This document shows positions 11,500 to 23,169 of a DNA stretch of 64,000 nucleotides, one piece after another (the first letter of the stretch is position 1; every line of letters starts with the position of its first letter). This DNA comes from Vandiemenella viatica (taxonomy: Eukaryota; Arthropoda; Insecta; Orthoptera; Morabidae), in contig JARYHS010008074.1 of assembly GCA_031002005.1 (NCBI GenBank), positions 353,424,932 to 353,488,931 of the forward strand. The letters are read 5' to 3'. The translations under genes and the position numbers were made by a program. The notes under the pieces are model-generated. The model was not told where the DNA came from and ran no database searches. It was given only the letters and a program-made list of their open reading frames with translations.

Positions 11500-12540
11500 C
11501 ATACATAAAATCTTTAATTCTGATTTGTCTTGTGGTGTTACATAAGAATACATAACCAAATTGCAACGCCACAGTTGCAAGATTTTTCATAAAATTCACA
11601 TGTTTCTGGTTATAGTAGTAAACCGCAATGGAGTTTTGTTTCCTTGTGAAGAAAGTTTAAATATGTTATTACGAGCCACGATAGTTACTTGAACATTTCT
11701 GAGATACAAAAACTCAAACGACAAAAATACTCTATTAGGCGGAAAAGGGGATGTAGATAAATTGCAACAGGGTGTGTGCTCTGTCGAAATTGAATTAAAC
11801 AATGAAGGGAGCTTGATGAGTGAACGGTAGCGCTCAAGCCTCTTGGACACGGACCTCAACATTAAATTTTTCCTCACTTAAAACCTTATATAAATTATCA
11901 TCAAATTTACAATAACAATAAACATCAGTTTTGTATTATGAAGCTGAGTGGAGTGGTGCCAGAGCAGGAAACATTGATGCCAAAGCTGCAATCATAACCG
12001 GAAACAAACCCTTCGATAAGCCTGCACAGTTAGTAATGAAATTTGCTAAGTATTAAAAACAAATGCCAAATGCGTAATGTGTTGAATCGATTGTGGCGGA
12101 ATTTTCACAGTACCAGAGACCAGTTGTCTTCTCTGCTTTTCGTGATAATATTCATAGGGAGAATTCCTCACTTACCCCCAATTTACTCAAATCGTCAGAT
12201 GTCCATCTTATGTGGTGAATCTTACAAAAAATTGTAAACAGATTATTGGCTAATTTTAATGGTAGCATCAGGTACAGACGGAGAGACAACTATATGAAAG
12301 TTGGCACATGATGATAACTACACCCAAGGCGTATTATAATTGACGTCTCTCGAACATACTTCAACGTTTTGTTTAGTTGCGAAAACTGCTTTGGCGATTT
12401 TAATGATACCCTGATTTCTCATTATCCGAATGACTAAACCATGTTTTAAACTTGGACTATTAAACGTGGACTATTAAAAACGATCTAGAAATTTATATAA
12501 CATTTTAACAACATAATTCACTTATTTTAATTAAACACTT
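11500..12540. other. AT-rich spacer
   Basis: No recognisable gene. A 93-residue open frame on the minus strand at 11596-11877 has no known motif and no supporting signal. Confidence 0.4.
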
Positions 12541-12543
12541 TGT

Positions 12544-14473
12544 ATGTTACAGAACATTAAAATGCCTCTAAGAAAACGTAAGGCTATCGGTGAAGATCAG
12601 TCGAATGCTAAAAATCTGAATGAACTGAGGAGTAAAAAACTACCGAGGAGCGCAGTAGACGATTTGCAACGGAAAGAGAGAGAGCTCGAGCTTCAAGAGC
12701 TGCAGAGACAGCTCAGTGCCGTGAAGCTCGACTTCAAGATCTGAGGGAGAGAGCTACTACGTCAAGACTTGCAGAAACCGAACAGCAACGTGAGAAATTA
12801 CTTACTTGTAGAAGAAAGGCAGAGAGAATGACTGGGGCCGCTAGAAATGTTGGCTTGAAATTGGAAGGATTTCACTATAATCAGTATAAGGACTATTCTA
12901 ACCATACAAGTATTACCATCGGGAAAATGGACATAGTTTGCAATAACTGTCAAGCCAAAAAATTTAAATCCGAATCACCTGGTATGTGTTGCAAAAACGG
13001 AAAAGTCAAACTACCACGATTGGAATTACCACCACAACATCTTTCGTTTTACGTGTTAGCCGATACTTCGGAGTCGAAGCATTTCCTTAAAAACATAATA
13101 AAGTAAAACTCGTGTTTCCAGATGACATCTTTTGGTGCGTCATCAATAATTGAACAATGAGGCTTTCCATCCACTTTTACTGTGCAAGGGCAGATTTACC
13201 AAAAGGCTGGATCATTATTGCCTCTGCCTGATCAAACTCCTAAATTTCTACAACTGTATTTCGTCGGTGACGAACAACGGGAAGCTGATCTACGATGCAA
13301 CTACATACCAGGAGCAAGGCGTACGATTGTGTCCAATCTACAAAGTATGTTCCACGAGCACAACCACCTTATTAAGACCTTTAAAACAGCATTGGAAAGT
13401 ATGCCAACAGATGACTATAAGGTAGTCATTAGAGCAGATCTAAGACCGGAAGGGGAACACGAGCGACGCTTTAATGCACCTCAGACAGATGAAGTCGCGG
13501 TAGTTATATCAGGAGAAGAATTTCATCAACGCTATATTTTAATCCAAAGACGCGGAAATGAATTGCAGCGCATTTCTGAAACACATAGATCATACGATTC
13601 TCTACAATACCTATTGATATTTCCTCGGGGTGAGGATGGATATCATTTTAACGTAAAGCATGTCAACCCAGCAACAGGTGAAACTACCAACAAAAAGGTT
13701 TCGGCGATGGAGTTCTATTCATACAGGTTAATGATTACAGAAACTGGACAGAACCACATATTAAATTGTAGACAATTATTCCATCAGTTCATTGTTGACA
13801 TGTACGCGAAAATTGAAAGCGAACTACTTATATTTATTTGTTTAAATCAGAATAAACTGAGAGTTGAAGAGTATATCCACCTTAAGGATGCTGTGGCCAA
13901 TGATGGTAATTTTGAAGATTTTGGAAGCTTGGTCATACTACCAGTGACCTTCACAGGAGGTCCCAGGCACATGCACGAATATACTCAAGATGCAAAGACA
14001 TAAGTGAGAACTTATGGGAGACCAGATTTGTTCATAACCTTCACCTGAAATCCGGCTTGGACAGAGATAAAGGAGATGCTCACAAACGGTCAAGTGCTCA
14101 GTGACCGCCGCGACTTAATTGCGAGAGTATTCAGGCAGAAACAATCAAAATTAATGAATGCCATGACAAACTGTCATGTGTTTGGAGCGACAGATGCTGG
14201 ATGTATACAATAGAATATCAAAAGCGCGGATTACCACACTCGCACAATTTAATATGGTTAGTCGATAAAATCCAGCTTCACAAATTGATGGCATTATATC
14301 TGCTGAGCTCCCTAACCAAAAAGAAGATCCCAATCTTTTCGAAGTGATTACTAAAAATATGATCCACGGACCTTGTGGAATTCTAAAGCCCAACTCGCCT
14401 TGTATGAAGGAGGGAAAGAGCAATAAAAAGTACCCAAGAAAACTGACCAAAGAAACACAAACTGTTTATGACG
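12544..14473 (+). pseudogene. Helitron Rep-helicase, copy 2, part 1
   Basis: The first half of a Helitron replicase/helicase. It has a lysine/arginine- and glutamate-rich N-terminus (12562-12744), a stop, a cysteine-bearing segment (CNNCQAKKF, 12828-13106), and then a long open stretch at 13182-14003 with ERRFNAP, ISETHRSYDSLQYLLIFPRG and FHQFIVDMYAKIE. After a stop come the Rep hallmarks FITFT-NPAW (about 14030) and KRGLPHSHNLIW, whose H-S-H (14237-14245) is the HUH metal site. MIHGPCG follows at about 14358. The frame continues to YDGYP, where a hAT element is inserted at 14482 and splits the gene. It is better preserved than copy 1 but still broken. Confidence 0.9.
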
Positions 14474-15549
14474 GTTATCCTCAGAGGCGGCCCTAGCAAT
14501 TTTTCTAGGTGGTGCGAGATTTCATTGTGGCGCCCTAAATGAGCAATCGCTTATTCGTGATTAAGGTATCCATATAGACAGACTGAAGATAACATACATT
14601 TTTTACATCCTACTAAAATTATAAATGTGATTTTTATATATATATATTTGTTACTGTTTCACGTCGAAACGGCTGGATGGCTTAAGAGAAAATTTGGAAT
14701 AATGTATTGGCTATCTACTTTTATCCTGATCGGAAAAATAGTTTCCGTGTGATTCGAATACCAATTCGTATATGAATGCGTTATGAATTCCAGTCGAGCG
14801 AAGCCGGGTGCAGAAAACTTCAGAAAGATTAGTATAGAATAGCAATGGTATGAATGAGAAACAACAACAGTAGCTAAAAAAGAACTCTATATGTTTGAAA
14901 AGGTTTAATTACACCACTATGGCGTACACAATGCTGACATCACGTGTACGTCAAATTTAGCAAAAAGGTGTTTAAAAGAAATGAGGAAATAAAATCATAA
15001 CCATAAGGCTTAGATTACCAACTGCCGCGTTTTGCCCTTTGGCAATTTTATTTTCTATAAATTAAAATTGCAAGATCTAAAAGTCTATCTTGAGTCCAAG
15101 TTTATAGTAAATAAGTTTTAATTGACTAAAATTTCATCTTCCTTTAGCGACAGTGACAGTTATCGTTAGCAAACTTCAAAGTGCAGCCCATACATTCGAA
15201 AATATACCCTGACAACCATTTTGTTTCATAAGTTGATCTATTATTGGTTCTGCTGATTCGAGCACCAGCAACAATAGTTTCAGTTAGAAAGTTCCCCAGT
15301 CAATTCACAACCTGATATGTCACATTTTTCTCCATTAGTTAAACTCATTTCTAAATCGACACAGGAATATTCCAATTATTACAATTCAGGAATTGTTTTT
15401 TTAATGTGTAAGAACGACACTGTATCATCAAATTTAGATGTGAAAATTGAGTGACCAACGCGTTCTCAGTTGTACTGATTATATGCAAAAACAAATTCAT
15501 TGTAAACAATTTTTTGGGATCTGTTGCTATCTCATCTACGGCCTCGTAC

Positions 15550-16760
15550 TCAAACTTTCTGGGATCTGACTGGCTTAATAGAAGGATATGTCCCAGTCTG
15601 AGAAGTAATCTCTCTAGCTGTTATCAGAACAGACGAATAACCCCGGTACTCTCTCAAATTCCGAGCTCTTTCCAGCAATTGTGAAGTGCTTCTGAATTCA
15701 CTTTCATCCTGGATAGCCTTGCTTACAATATTTTCTTGAAAATTCATTTCCAGAAGGGCGCCACAAACTGAAGATAACGAACAGCAGTGGGGCTAGAAAC
15801 TCTATTCTCCAAACGAGTTTCGTAAAAACTTTTGGTGATACTCCTCCTAAGTTCTTCGATACCACTTCCCATCGCTTTGTTGATCGAGAGAATGGAACAA
15901 ATATTCACTAAGGAAACAGATCTTATTGATGTTTTGGTGGCTCCTACTCAATACCAGTTTTAATGACAACTAAATAAATTAAAAAATGCTTGGGAAAATA
16001 TTGATCATGATTTTTGCTTGGACACCTTTGTTTACTTCTATCTTATTGGATCCATTGTCATATTTCTGTGGCTTCGATAATCCAAATCAAACTTTTGCAA
16101 TGTATCATTAAAATACAGGCCACTGAGTCCAGTTCCCAGGTCCCAAATAGTCACTTACCGGCTTTTAAGCAAAGAAACACTCACAAACTTTTACTTAGTC
16201 TTCATTAGTGTCAACAAAAGCAATGTTAAAGATTATTGTTCGACGCGATTGACATCAGGAGTTCAATTCAGTCTGATGGAAAAGTATTTAGATGACTTAA
16301 CCATAGTCAACTTTTTATTAAGAAATTCAATCGTTTTGAACACATTTTCCAAAATAATAGACATTAGTCTCATTAGCAATACGGCGGAGACTCTCCATCA
16401 TCACAGTGCCTTTTTTTCCTACCTAGTTAGTTACCATTATATGAAGCATTTAGTATTTCAAATCCAAAGAATTATTGCACTTTAAAAATAATATTTTGGA
16501 CATAATTCATTCGAGGATCGCAATCCACCGTGATTTTTCGTCTTCAATTTGTATTTACAAATGCTTGTCTATTACACTGAAGCTCTTTAATCGAATCCAC
16601 GCTTCTATCCAACTGAGCGTGGTGTGCTGGTGATTTGAAGAAAGTTTCATGAGTTTTTAGATGCTCTGATAAGTAGCTCCAATCATCAAATTCTTCTTTT
16701 CCCAAATAAGAGTGAGACCTTCCGTTGAATAAACAAGAGTAAAAATAATATAATTTATCT
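15550..16760 (-). pseudogene. hAT transposase remnant (TTF-type zinc finger family)
   Basis: The minus-strand translation in several frames shows, from high to low coordinates: a LLFNGRSHSYLG segment followed by EFDDWSYLSEHLKTHE (about 16745-16650), matching the TTF zinc-finger region of hAT proteins (F-x-D-W, L-K-x-H-E); YDNGSN (about 16047-16064) with KGVQAKI (about 16005-16030), the conserved catalytic-domain signature; and a 65-codon frame ending in AREITSQTGTYPSIKPVRSQK (15550-15747). Stops and frameshifts run throughout, so the protein is not functional. A C-terminal dimerisation domain was not clearly seen. Confidence 0.75.
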
Positions 16761-17252
16761 TCATATTAGAGTAAACAAGTCATCATCTTTTATAAATTTC
16801 TTCATTTGACATTTCCTTTTGAAAATGCGTATTTGAAAAATAACGTCCATGACTTATTTTTCGTTGTTCGAATAATTATTTCATCTCTGACTGCAGGGTC
16901 AAAGAGTGACCATTTGAAATATCATCATAATTTGCACATTGAAAAGGCGACGGTGATGGTATGGATGGTATTCCCCATTTTCAAGTTGTAACGACGTTAC
17001 AACCAGAGCAAACTCTTCTTGTACTGTACATTCTGCTCTGTATCATCACGAGCCTCGTCTGAAAAACTTCTATAAAATAAGTTTTCTTCCATCACTTGTT
17101 GAATTAGTTCTGATGAAGATAATTCAAATGACATCTCAAACCTTAAAAATTTTGCAAGCAATTTTAAAGCTTTCTCAATTTCACCTGGGTCTAGTTATTT
17201 TTTTTTAAAGTTGGGGGGGGGGGCGTGGGGGGTGGGAAGCAATCATCTAAGG

Positions 17253-17562
17253 CACGGGTGGCCAACCCAAATGATCTCGCGGGCCACTTTGGAAGTGTAT
17301 CATAACTCTGCGGGCCGCATATAAAATTATATATCCCCACTAGAGACATTTTGTTGGAGTTAAAAATTGAAACAAGAGTTATTATTGTGTTTACTATTAT
17401 TCTTACATGTAAACATAGATAATATAATAATAATGATACAAAACGCACATTGTAAAGAAATATGGAACACTAAAAATGAACTATAAAAATATTTTGTAAA
17501 AGTGTGAAGAATCTCGCGGGACGGAAAAATGTTCATGGTGGGCCGCGGATTGGCCACCCCTG
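17253..17562. mobile_element. hAT MITE, 310 bp, nested in the hAT element
   Basis: Begins cacgggtggccaa and ends with ttggccacccctg, an imperfect TIR of the common caggggtggccaa hAT type. The subterminal 'cgcgggccac' is mirrored near the right end. An exact 8-bp duplication atctaagg flanks it (17245-17252 and 17563-17570). No coding capacity. Confidence 0.92.
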
Positions 17563-18027
17563 ATCTAAGGTTTAACATTGTAGAAATAGATAAGTAGGTT
17601 GAATCTCAGCTCATGCACATATTCCCACATGCAAATGTCTGTGCCAGATCTAGGGGGGGGGCAATCCAGGGCACTTATCCCTAGTGAAAAAATCATGTTT
17701 AAAGAAGCGGTAAATGACAAATTCGTGAGCAGTGACCTTCATTCTTAGCCCTACTGCCCTCAGTGGCAACTTTCAGCGGGAGGAAAAATAAAAGAACAGC
17801 TTTAAACTGCTGCGGGCGGCAGTCGCAGGTTTTGGCCCCGACTCAGAAAAGTCGTAGATCCGGCACTGGTGAATGAACTTCAAGACTACAGCCGAAAAGG
17901 CAGGAAACGGGTGCGGGTGGCGCGCCGCAACCCCGAAGAGCACTAATTATAGGATGAGTTGTAGTTTTCTTGAATGGAGAAACTCGAGGCTGAAGCTCTT
18001 ATGTTTCTAAGCTCTTCTGGATGATTA

Positions 18028-18031
18028 ATAT

Positions 18032-18095
<64 letters not shown>
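18028..18095. repeat. (AT)n microsatellite
   Basis: About 65 bases of nearly pure alternating AT within the hAT element, with a single-base phase break. Confidence 0.9.
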
Positions 18096-18097
<2 letters not shown>

Positions 18098-18234
18098 GTA
18101 AACAGCTAGCTGGGTTATTATGTTATTTATCAATCATTTTTCGCGCAGACCATCTCTCACTGCATTTTTGGCGCCCCCCGTATGATGGCGCCCGGTGCGG
18201 TCGCACCGCTCGCACCGCCCTAGGGCCGCCCCTG

Positions 18235-20293
18235 GTTATCCTAGATACAGAAGACGAGCTCCGGAAGATGGAGGATTGACTACTAAATTAAAGATACGTG
18301 GCAACACAGAAACAGAGATTGACAACAGCTGGGTTGTGCCATTTTCACCCCTGCTGTCCAGAATGTTCCAGGCACATATTAACATTGAATACTCCACCAG
18401 CATAAAATCAATAAACTATGTTTGCAAGTACATAAACAAATGTAGTGATATGGATGCTTTTGGATTAACCAACAGGAAAATAAATAATGAAGTTATGCAG
18501 TATCAATTGGGATGATACATCAGTAGCAACGAAGCAGTTTGGAGGATCTTAGGATTTCCTATTAATGACAGACATCCTACTTGAATTTACATTTAGAAAA
18601 TGGGCAGAGGGTTTACTTCACACAGGAGAGCGCCGCTAAAATAGCAAATAAACCACCGAACACGACTTTGACAGCATTCTTTCAATTATGCCAACATGAT
18701 CCTTTTGCTAAGACTTTGCTCTATCCTGAGGTACCTAAATACTACACGTGGAGTTCTTGAAGATAGTTTCCCGTCCCTGGACATGATGCTGTTTCAAGTG
18801 ACGCATTGGGTAGAGTGTACACAGTTCACCCCAATAACGCCGAATGCTTTTCCTCAGAATGCTTCTTCACACAGTGCGAGGACCCACTTCTTTCATAGTA
18901 CTAAAAACTGTTAACGGTGAAGTATGCCAAACATACAGAGAGGCTTGTCAGAAACTCGGTTTGCTTGAAGGAGACCAACACTGGGACAGTACATTGAGAG
19001 AAGCCGAATTAATCTCCTTTCCACACCAGATCAGAAACTTATTTGCTATAATCTGACCACTTGTAGCCCATCAAATCCTATCAGTTTATGGGAGAAATAT
19101 AAAAAAGCAGTGAGTGAAGATATACTTGCAAAAGTCAGAGTACAAAACCCAACATTTGATCTTAATTTCTGTCCAGAAATTTTCAATAGTACATTGATAA
19201 TTCTTGAGGACAAATGCATGACCATGACTAATAAGAACTTGGTGCAATTTGGCTTACAAGCACCTGTACGAGAACAATATAACATACTCAATGCAGACTA
19301 TATGAGAGAGAATAACTACAACATCGAAGAACTGCATGCATATGTCACAGCAAAGCAAACACTTCTAATAGTGATAAAAAAAAAGGACACGAAACGATTA
19401 CGGATCACATCATAAAACAACAGGGTGGGATAATTTTTCTAGATGTCCCTGGTGGCACAGGGAAAACTTTCATGATGAATCTTATTCTAGCCGAGATTCG
19501 GGCACAGGGAGAAATTGCTCTTGCCATAGCTTCTTCGGGCGTTGCACTACTCTTCTGGAAGGAGGGAGAACAGCTCACTCTAAGCTGAATTTGCCACTAG
19601 ATCTCGCAAGACAAACAAATCCTTCCTGTCATGTAAGTAAGAAAAGTGGTCAGCGCAGGTGCTTAGAGAATATAAACTGATAGTTTGGGATGAATGCACC
19701 ATGGTCCACATAAAGCTCTCGAGGCCCTTGATGTTACTCTCAAAGATATAAAGGAAATAACAAACTTAAGGGAGGAGCTATGGTGCTTCTCTGTGGAGAC
19801 TTTCGGCAAACACTACCAGTAATTCCGAAATAACACCAGCTGATGAAATAAATGCCGTCTAAAATATTCAGTTCTGTGGGAAAAAGTAACAACAATCTCA
19901 CTAAAAGAAAATATGAGAGTGCTATTAAGGGATAAAATGCTCAGCTTTTCTCAAACAGGCTTTTGGAAATCGGTGACGGTAGACTACCAATTGAATCTTC
20001 TGGCAACATACGTTTTCCCACCGGTTTTTGTAACCTTCTATCCTCCATTCAAGAACTAATAGGTGTAATATACCATAATGTTGCGCAAAATTTTAGTAAT
20101 ATAAACAGGTTGTGTGAAAGGGCCATTCTTGCTGCTAAAAATGAGAACTTTAATGAAATAAACAACCAAATACTTGCTGCAATACCTGTCGCTGTTGCTG
20201 AATACAAATCTTATGATACTACTGTTGATGCTGATGAGGCAGTCAATTTCCAATAGAATTTCTGAATTCCCTGGATCCAGCTGGATTGCCATC
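18235..20293 (+). pseudogene. Helitron Rep-helicase, copy 2, part 2
   Basis: Continuation after the hAT insertion. The Rep domain resumes with PRYRRRAPEDGG, then SWVVPFSPLLSRMFQAHINIE and the two-tyrosine motif Y-V-C-K-Y (18417-18431), where Helitron Rep nicks DNA. A linker follows, then the Pif1-type helicase: Walker A GGTGKTF (about 19451-19471), a Walker B-like IVWDECTM (about 19681-19702), and a later segment with LCERAILAAKN (about 20107-20145) before the scaffold gap. Several stops and frameshifts (for example near 18513, 19053, 19413 and 20254) show it is dead. The C-terminus is lost in the N run. Confidence 0.88.
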
Positions 20294-21293
20294 NNNNNNN
20301 NNNNNNNNNNNNNNNNNNNNNNNNNNNNNNNNNNNNNNNNNNNNNNNNNNNNNNNNNNNNNNNNNNNNNNNNNNNNNNNNNNNNNNNNNNNNNNNNNNNN
20401 NNNNNNNNNNNNNNNNNNNNNNNNNNNNNNNNNNNNNNNNNNNNNNNNNNNNNNNNNNNNNNNNNNNNNNNNNNNNNNNNNNNNNNNNNNNNNNNNNNNN
20501 NNNNNNNNNNNNNNNNNNNNNNNNNNNNNNNNNNNNNNNNNNNNNNNNNNNNNNNNNNNNNNNNNNNNNNNNNNNNNNNNNNNNNNNNNNNNNNNNNNNN
20601 NNNNNNNNNNNNNNNNNNNNNNNNNNNNNNNNNNNNNNNNNNNNNNNNNNNNNNNNNNNNNNNNNNNNNNNNNNNNNNNNNNNNNNNNNNNNNNNNNNNN
20701 NNNNNNNNNNNNNNNNNNNNNNNNNNNNNNNNNNNNNNNNNNNNNNNNNNNNNNNNNNNNNNNNNNNNNNNNNNNNNNNNNNNNNNNNNNNNNNNNNNNN
20801 NNNNNNNNNNNNNNNNNNNNNNNNNNNNNNNNNNNNNNNNNNNNNNNNNNNNNNNNNNNNNNNNNNNNNNNNNNNNNNNNNNNNNNNNNNNNNNNNNNNN
20901 NNNNNNNNNNNNNNNNNNNNNNNNNNNNNNNNNNNNNNNNNNNNNNNNNNNNNNNNNNNNNNNNNNNNNNNNNNNNNNNNNNNNNNNNNNNNNNNNNNNN
21001 NNNNNNNNNNNNNNNNNNNNNNNNNNNNNNNNNNNNNNNNNNNNNNNNNNNNNNNNNNNNNNNNNNNNNNNNNNNNNNNNNNNNNNNNNNNNNNNNNNNN
21101 NNNNNNNNNNNNNNNNNNNNNNNNNNNNNNNNNNNNNNNNNNNNNNNNNNNNNNNNNNNNNNNNNNNNNNNNNNNNNNNNNNNNNNNNNNNNNNNNNNNN
21201 NNNNNNNNNNNNNNNNNNNNNNNNNNNNNNNNNNNNNNNNNNNNNNNNNNNNNNNNNNNNNNNNNNNNNNNNNNNNNNNNNNNNNNNNNNNNN
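20294..21293. other. assembly gap, 1000 N
   Basis: Exactly 1000 undetermined bases, a conventional placeholder size. Apparent reading frames crossing it are artefacts. The Helitron helicase C-terminus probably lies inside it. Confidence 0.99.
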
Positions 21294-21425
21294 ATTGCCC
21301 TTTTGAAGGAAACATCCCGGCATTTGCCTGGAGTGATTTGGGGAAACCATGGAAAACCCAAATCTGGATGCCAGGACGGGGATTCGAACTGCCGCCCTCC
21401 TGAATGTGAGGCCAGAGCTGTTACT
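21294..21425 (-). repeat. tRNA-derived SINE, partial
   Basis: The minus strand reads a B-box-like 'agttcgaatcccc' followed by the family body (ccatggtttcccc, ccaggcaaatgccgggat). The same body occurs at 39650-39895 and in part at 521-585. The far end is lost in the gap. Confidence 0.7.
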
Positions 21426-21429
21426 TCCT

Positions 21430-22776
21430 GATACCAGCTATTTTAATATACTTAAAGAAGATTCAGTGTCTTAAATGTTTTACAGTTTTTCATTTGAACT
21501 TCCTTCTGTTTATCTTTTAATATTAATTTTATAAAATCCCATGCTGTGTGTTGGCAACCAATTTATGAAAGAAATCTCTGAGAAAGTGAAATAGAAAAGT
21601 TAACTGTGCATCATCGTCAAAGTATTGCATAAACAATTTAATTAAAAACACCTTACAGTTTTTATTGTGTGAGATATGCTGCTTTAATTTCTTCTACAAA
21701 ATTTTCCGCTCGATATTATTTATGTAAACAAAACTCAAATTGTTAACACTAATCAAGGAATTAGTTCTACAATATTAGTCCATCAATAAATATTTCAAAG
21801 AGCGCTCATGTTACAACACAGCAAGACTTAAAATGGTATAAGTGAGAAACTGTTGCAAGAGTTCCATACATTTAGAAGGAAATAAAATTTTACAAAGAAT
21901 AGTCATAATATTATGGGTGTAAATAACAGTGAATGGTGATTAATGAAATATAAGGTTGTTTGTGAAAGGAAAAAATAAATGAATTATCGAGAACAGGAAG
22001 ACAGTTTATGTAAATATAATTAAGAAAATGATCATGTATATAATTATCAGGGAAAAGAGAAGCAGATAAGACAAGAGGTTATTTGCTTTGATTATGTTCA
22101 GAAAGATTGTATCTTTGGAGGAGAGTAATTGTTGGTAGAGATGGAGTAAGTAATGTCAGGAACAGTATTAAAGAAAAATTGGGCAATTTTGAATGGAATA
22201 AAGATATAGTTGAATTTGAGGTGAAAGAAGAGAAAAAGGATGATGTGAAATTGATATAATTGAATAGGCTATTTGGCTACATTTTCAAAATGGTTTTAAA
22301 TTGTTTATTGATACATGTTATTTATGGGGTACTATTTATTTTTTGACAAAAGTGCTTATGTTAAAATTTAAAGTATTTAAAAGTCCACCAAACTGCTCCT
22401 TTGCTGCCTGGTGCTGACCAATGAAACTCGTGATGTCCCGTGCCAGCAAGCGCTCTTTCTAGATAAGTAACATCTGGTTTGTTTATTTGATTTTATGTAT
22501 AAACATGTTGGAAATAGGGTTTATAAATAGTGTGTTATACACCAATCTACAACCACTACACTAAAGCTGCCTAAAAAAAACTGCAAGTGTTCCCACAATA
22601 GATGAAAAAACTCACTGCAACTTGCTCTTATAAACCCAGACGATATTGTGACAAATTCAGTTATCATTTTCTGTGAAGTAAAACGTTGTTCAAGTTGAGT
22701 ACCAGTAAGGTTTTGTTTTGTTTTCTGTGGGCATTTTATTTGGATACCATTTGCTGTTGGTTGCATCACGTACTCA
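21430..22776. other. AT-rich spacer
   Basis: No gene, RNA or element recognised. Confidence 0.4.
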
Positions 22777-22890
22777 TTTTTTCTTTCGATGTTTGTTGTT
22801 GTTGTTGTTGTTTTAGGGCGCGTCGACAGCGGGGTCATTAGCGCCCTAACAATTACCAGCTAAAACTGTGGCTTAAGAAAGTTCTAAAAT

Positions 22891-23158
22891 ACTGTCTGCA
22901 TGGTCGACTGTAAAGGGGTCGGCCATACAGACAGCAAATAAAATAGATCATAAAATTAGGCGTGGCTTTAAAGAAGCCACTGGTACTTTAAACCTGACAA
23001 AAACTGGATGGCTGTAAAGGGGCCAAGAAATTTTTAAAAGAGAATTAAAAACATTACAAGTCTCGCTAGCTGTATAGTGGCCAGCGAGACATGAATCATA
23101 ACAATATAAAAAATAATAACAATGCTCATGAATGGGTGGCTGTAAAAAGGCCAACCAT
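22891..23158 (-). promoter_or_regulatory. 3' UTR array of five hairpins with 9-nt loops
   Basis: Five inverted repeats lie between the ORF2 stop and the tail. Stem pairs (plus strand): 22891-22897 with further inner pairs out to 22936 (outer ctgtctg/cagacag); gtggc/gccac 22962-22980; tggc/gcca 23009-23025; a 10-of-11 pair 23060-23070 with 23080-23090; an 8-of-9 pair 23132-23140 with 23150-23158. Every loop is nine bases: tgtaaaggg, tttaaagaa, tgtaaaggg, tgtatagtg and tgtaaaaag. Four of the five start with tgta. Read in the sense RNA, four loops end in UACA. A repeated protein- or RT-binding structure is inferred, not shown. Confidence 0.8.
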
Positions 23159-23169
23159 CCAGTTTATAA

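Larger units (their letters stand above)
14482..18234 (-). mobile_element. hAT transposon, 3753 bp, inserted in Helitron copy 2
   Basis: Left end cagaggcggccctag (14482-14496) and the complement of the right end (18220-18234) differ at one base. An exact 8-bp duplication gttatcct flanks it (14474-14481 and 18235-18242). Removing the insert and one duplication copy rejoins the Helitron reading frame (YDGYP into YRRRAPEDGG). It carries a decayed transposase on the minus strand, a 310-bp hAT MITE (17253-17562) and an AT microsatellite. Confidence 0.92.

Noticed and set aside
21294..21425. tRNA gene, from the B-box-like sequence
   Set aside because: No cloverleaf can be formed. The sequence belongs to a dispersed SINE with at least three copies in the window.
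20056..21431. Open frames of 370-420 codons on both strands
   Set aside because: They consist mostly of the 1000-N gap translated as unknown residues.
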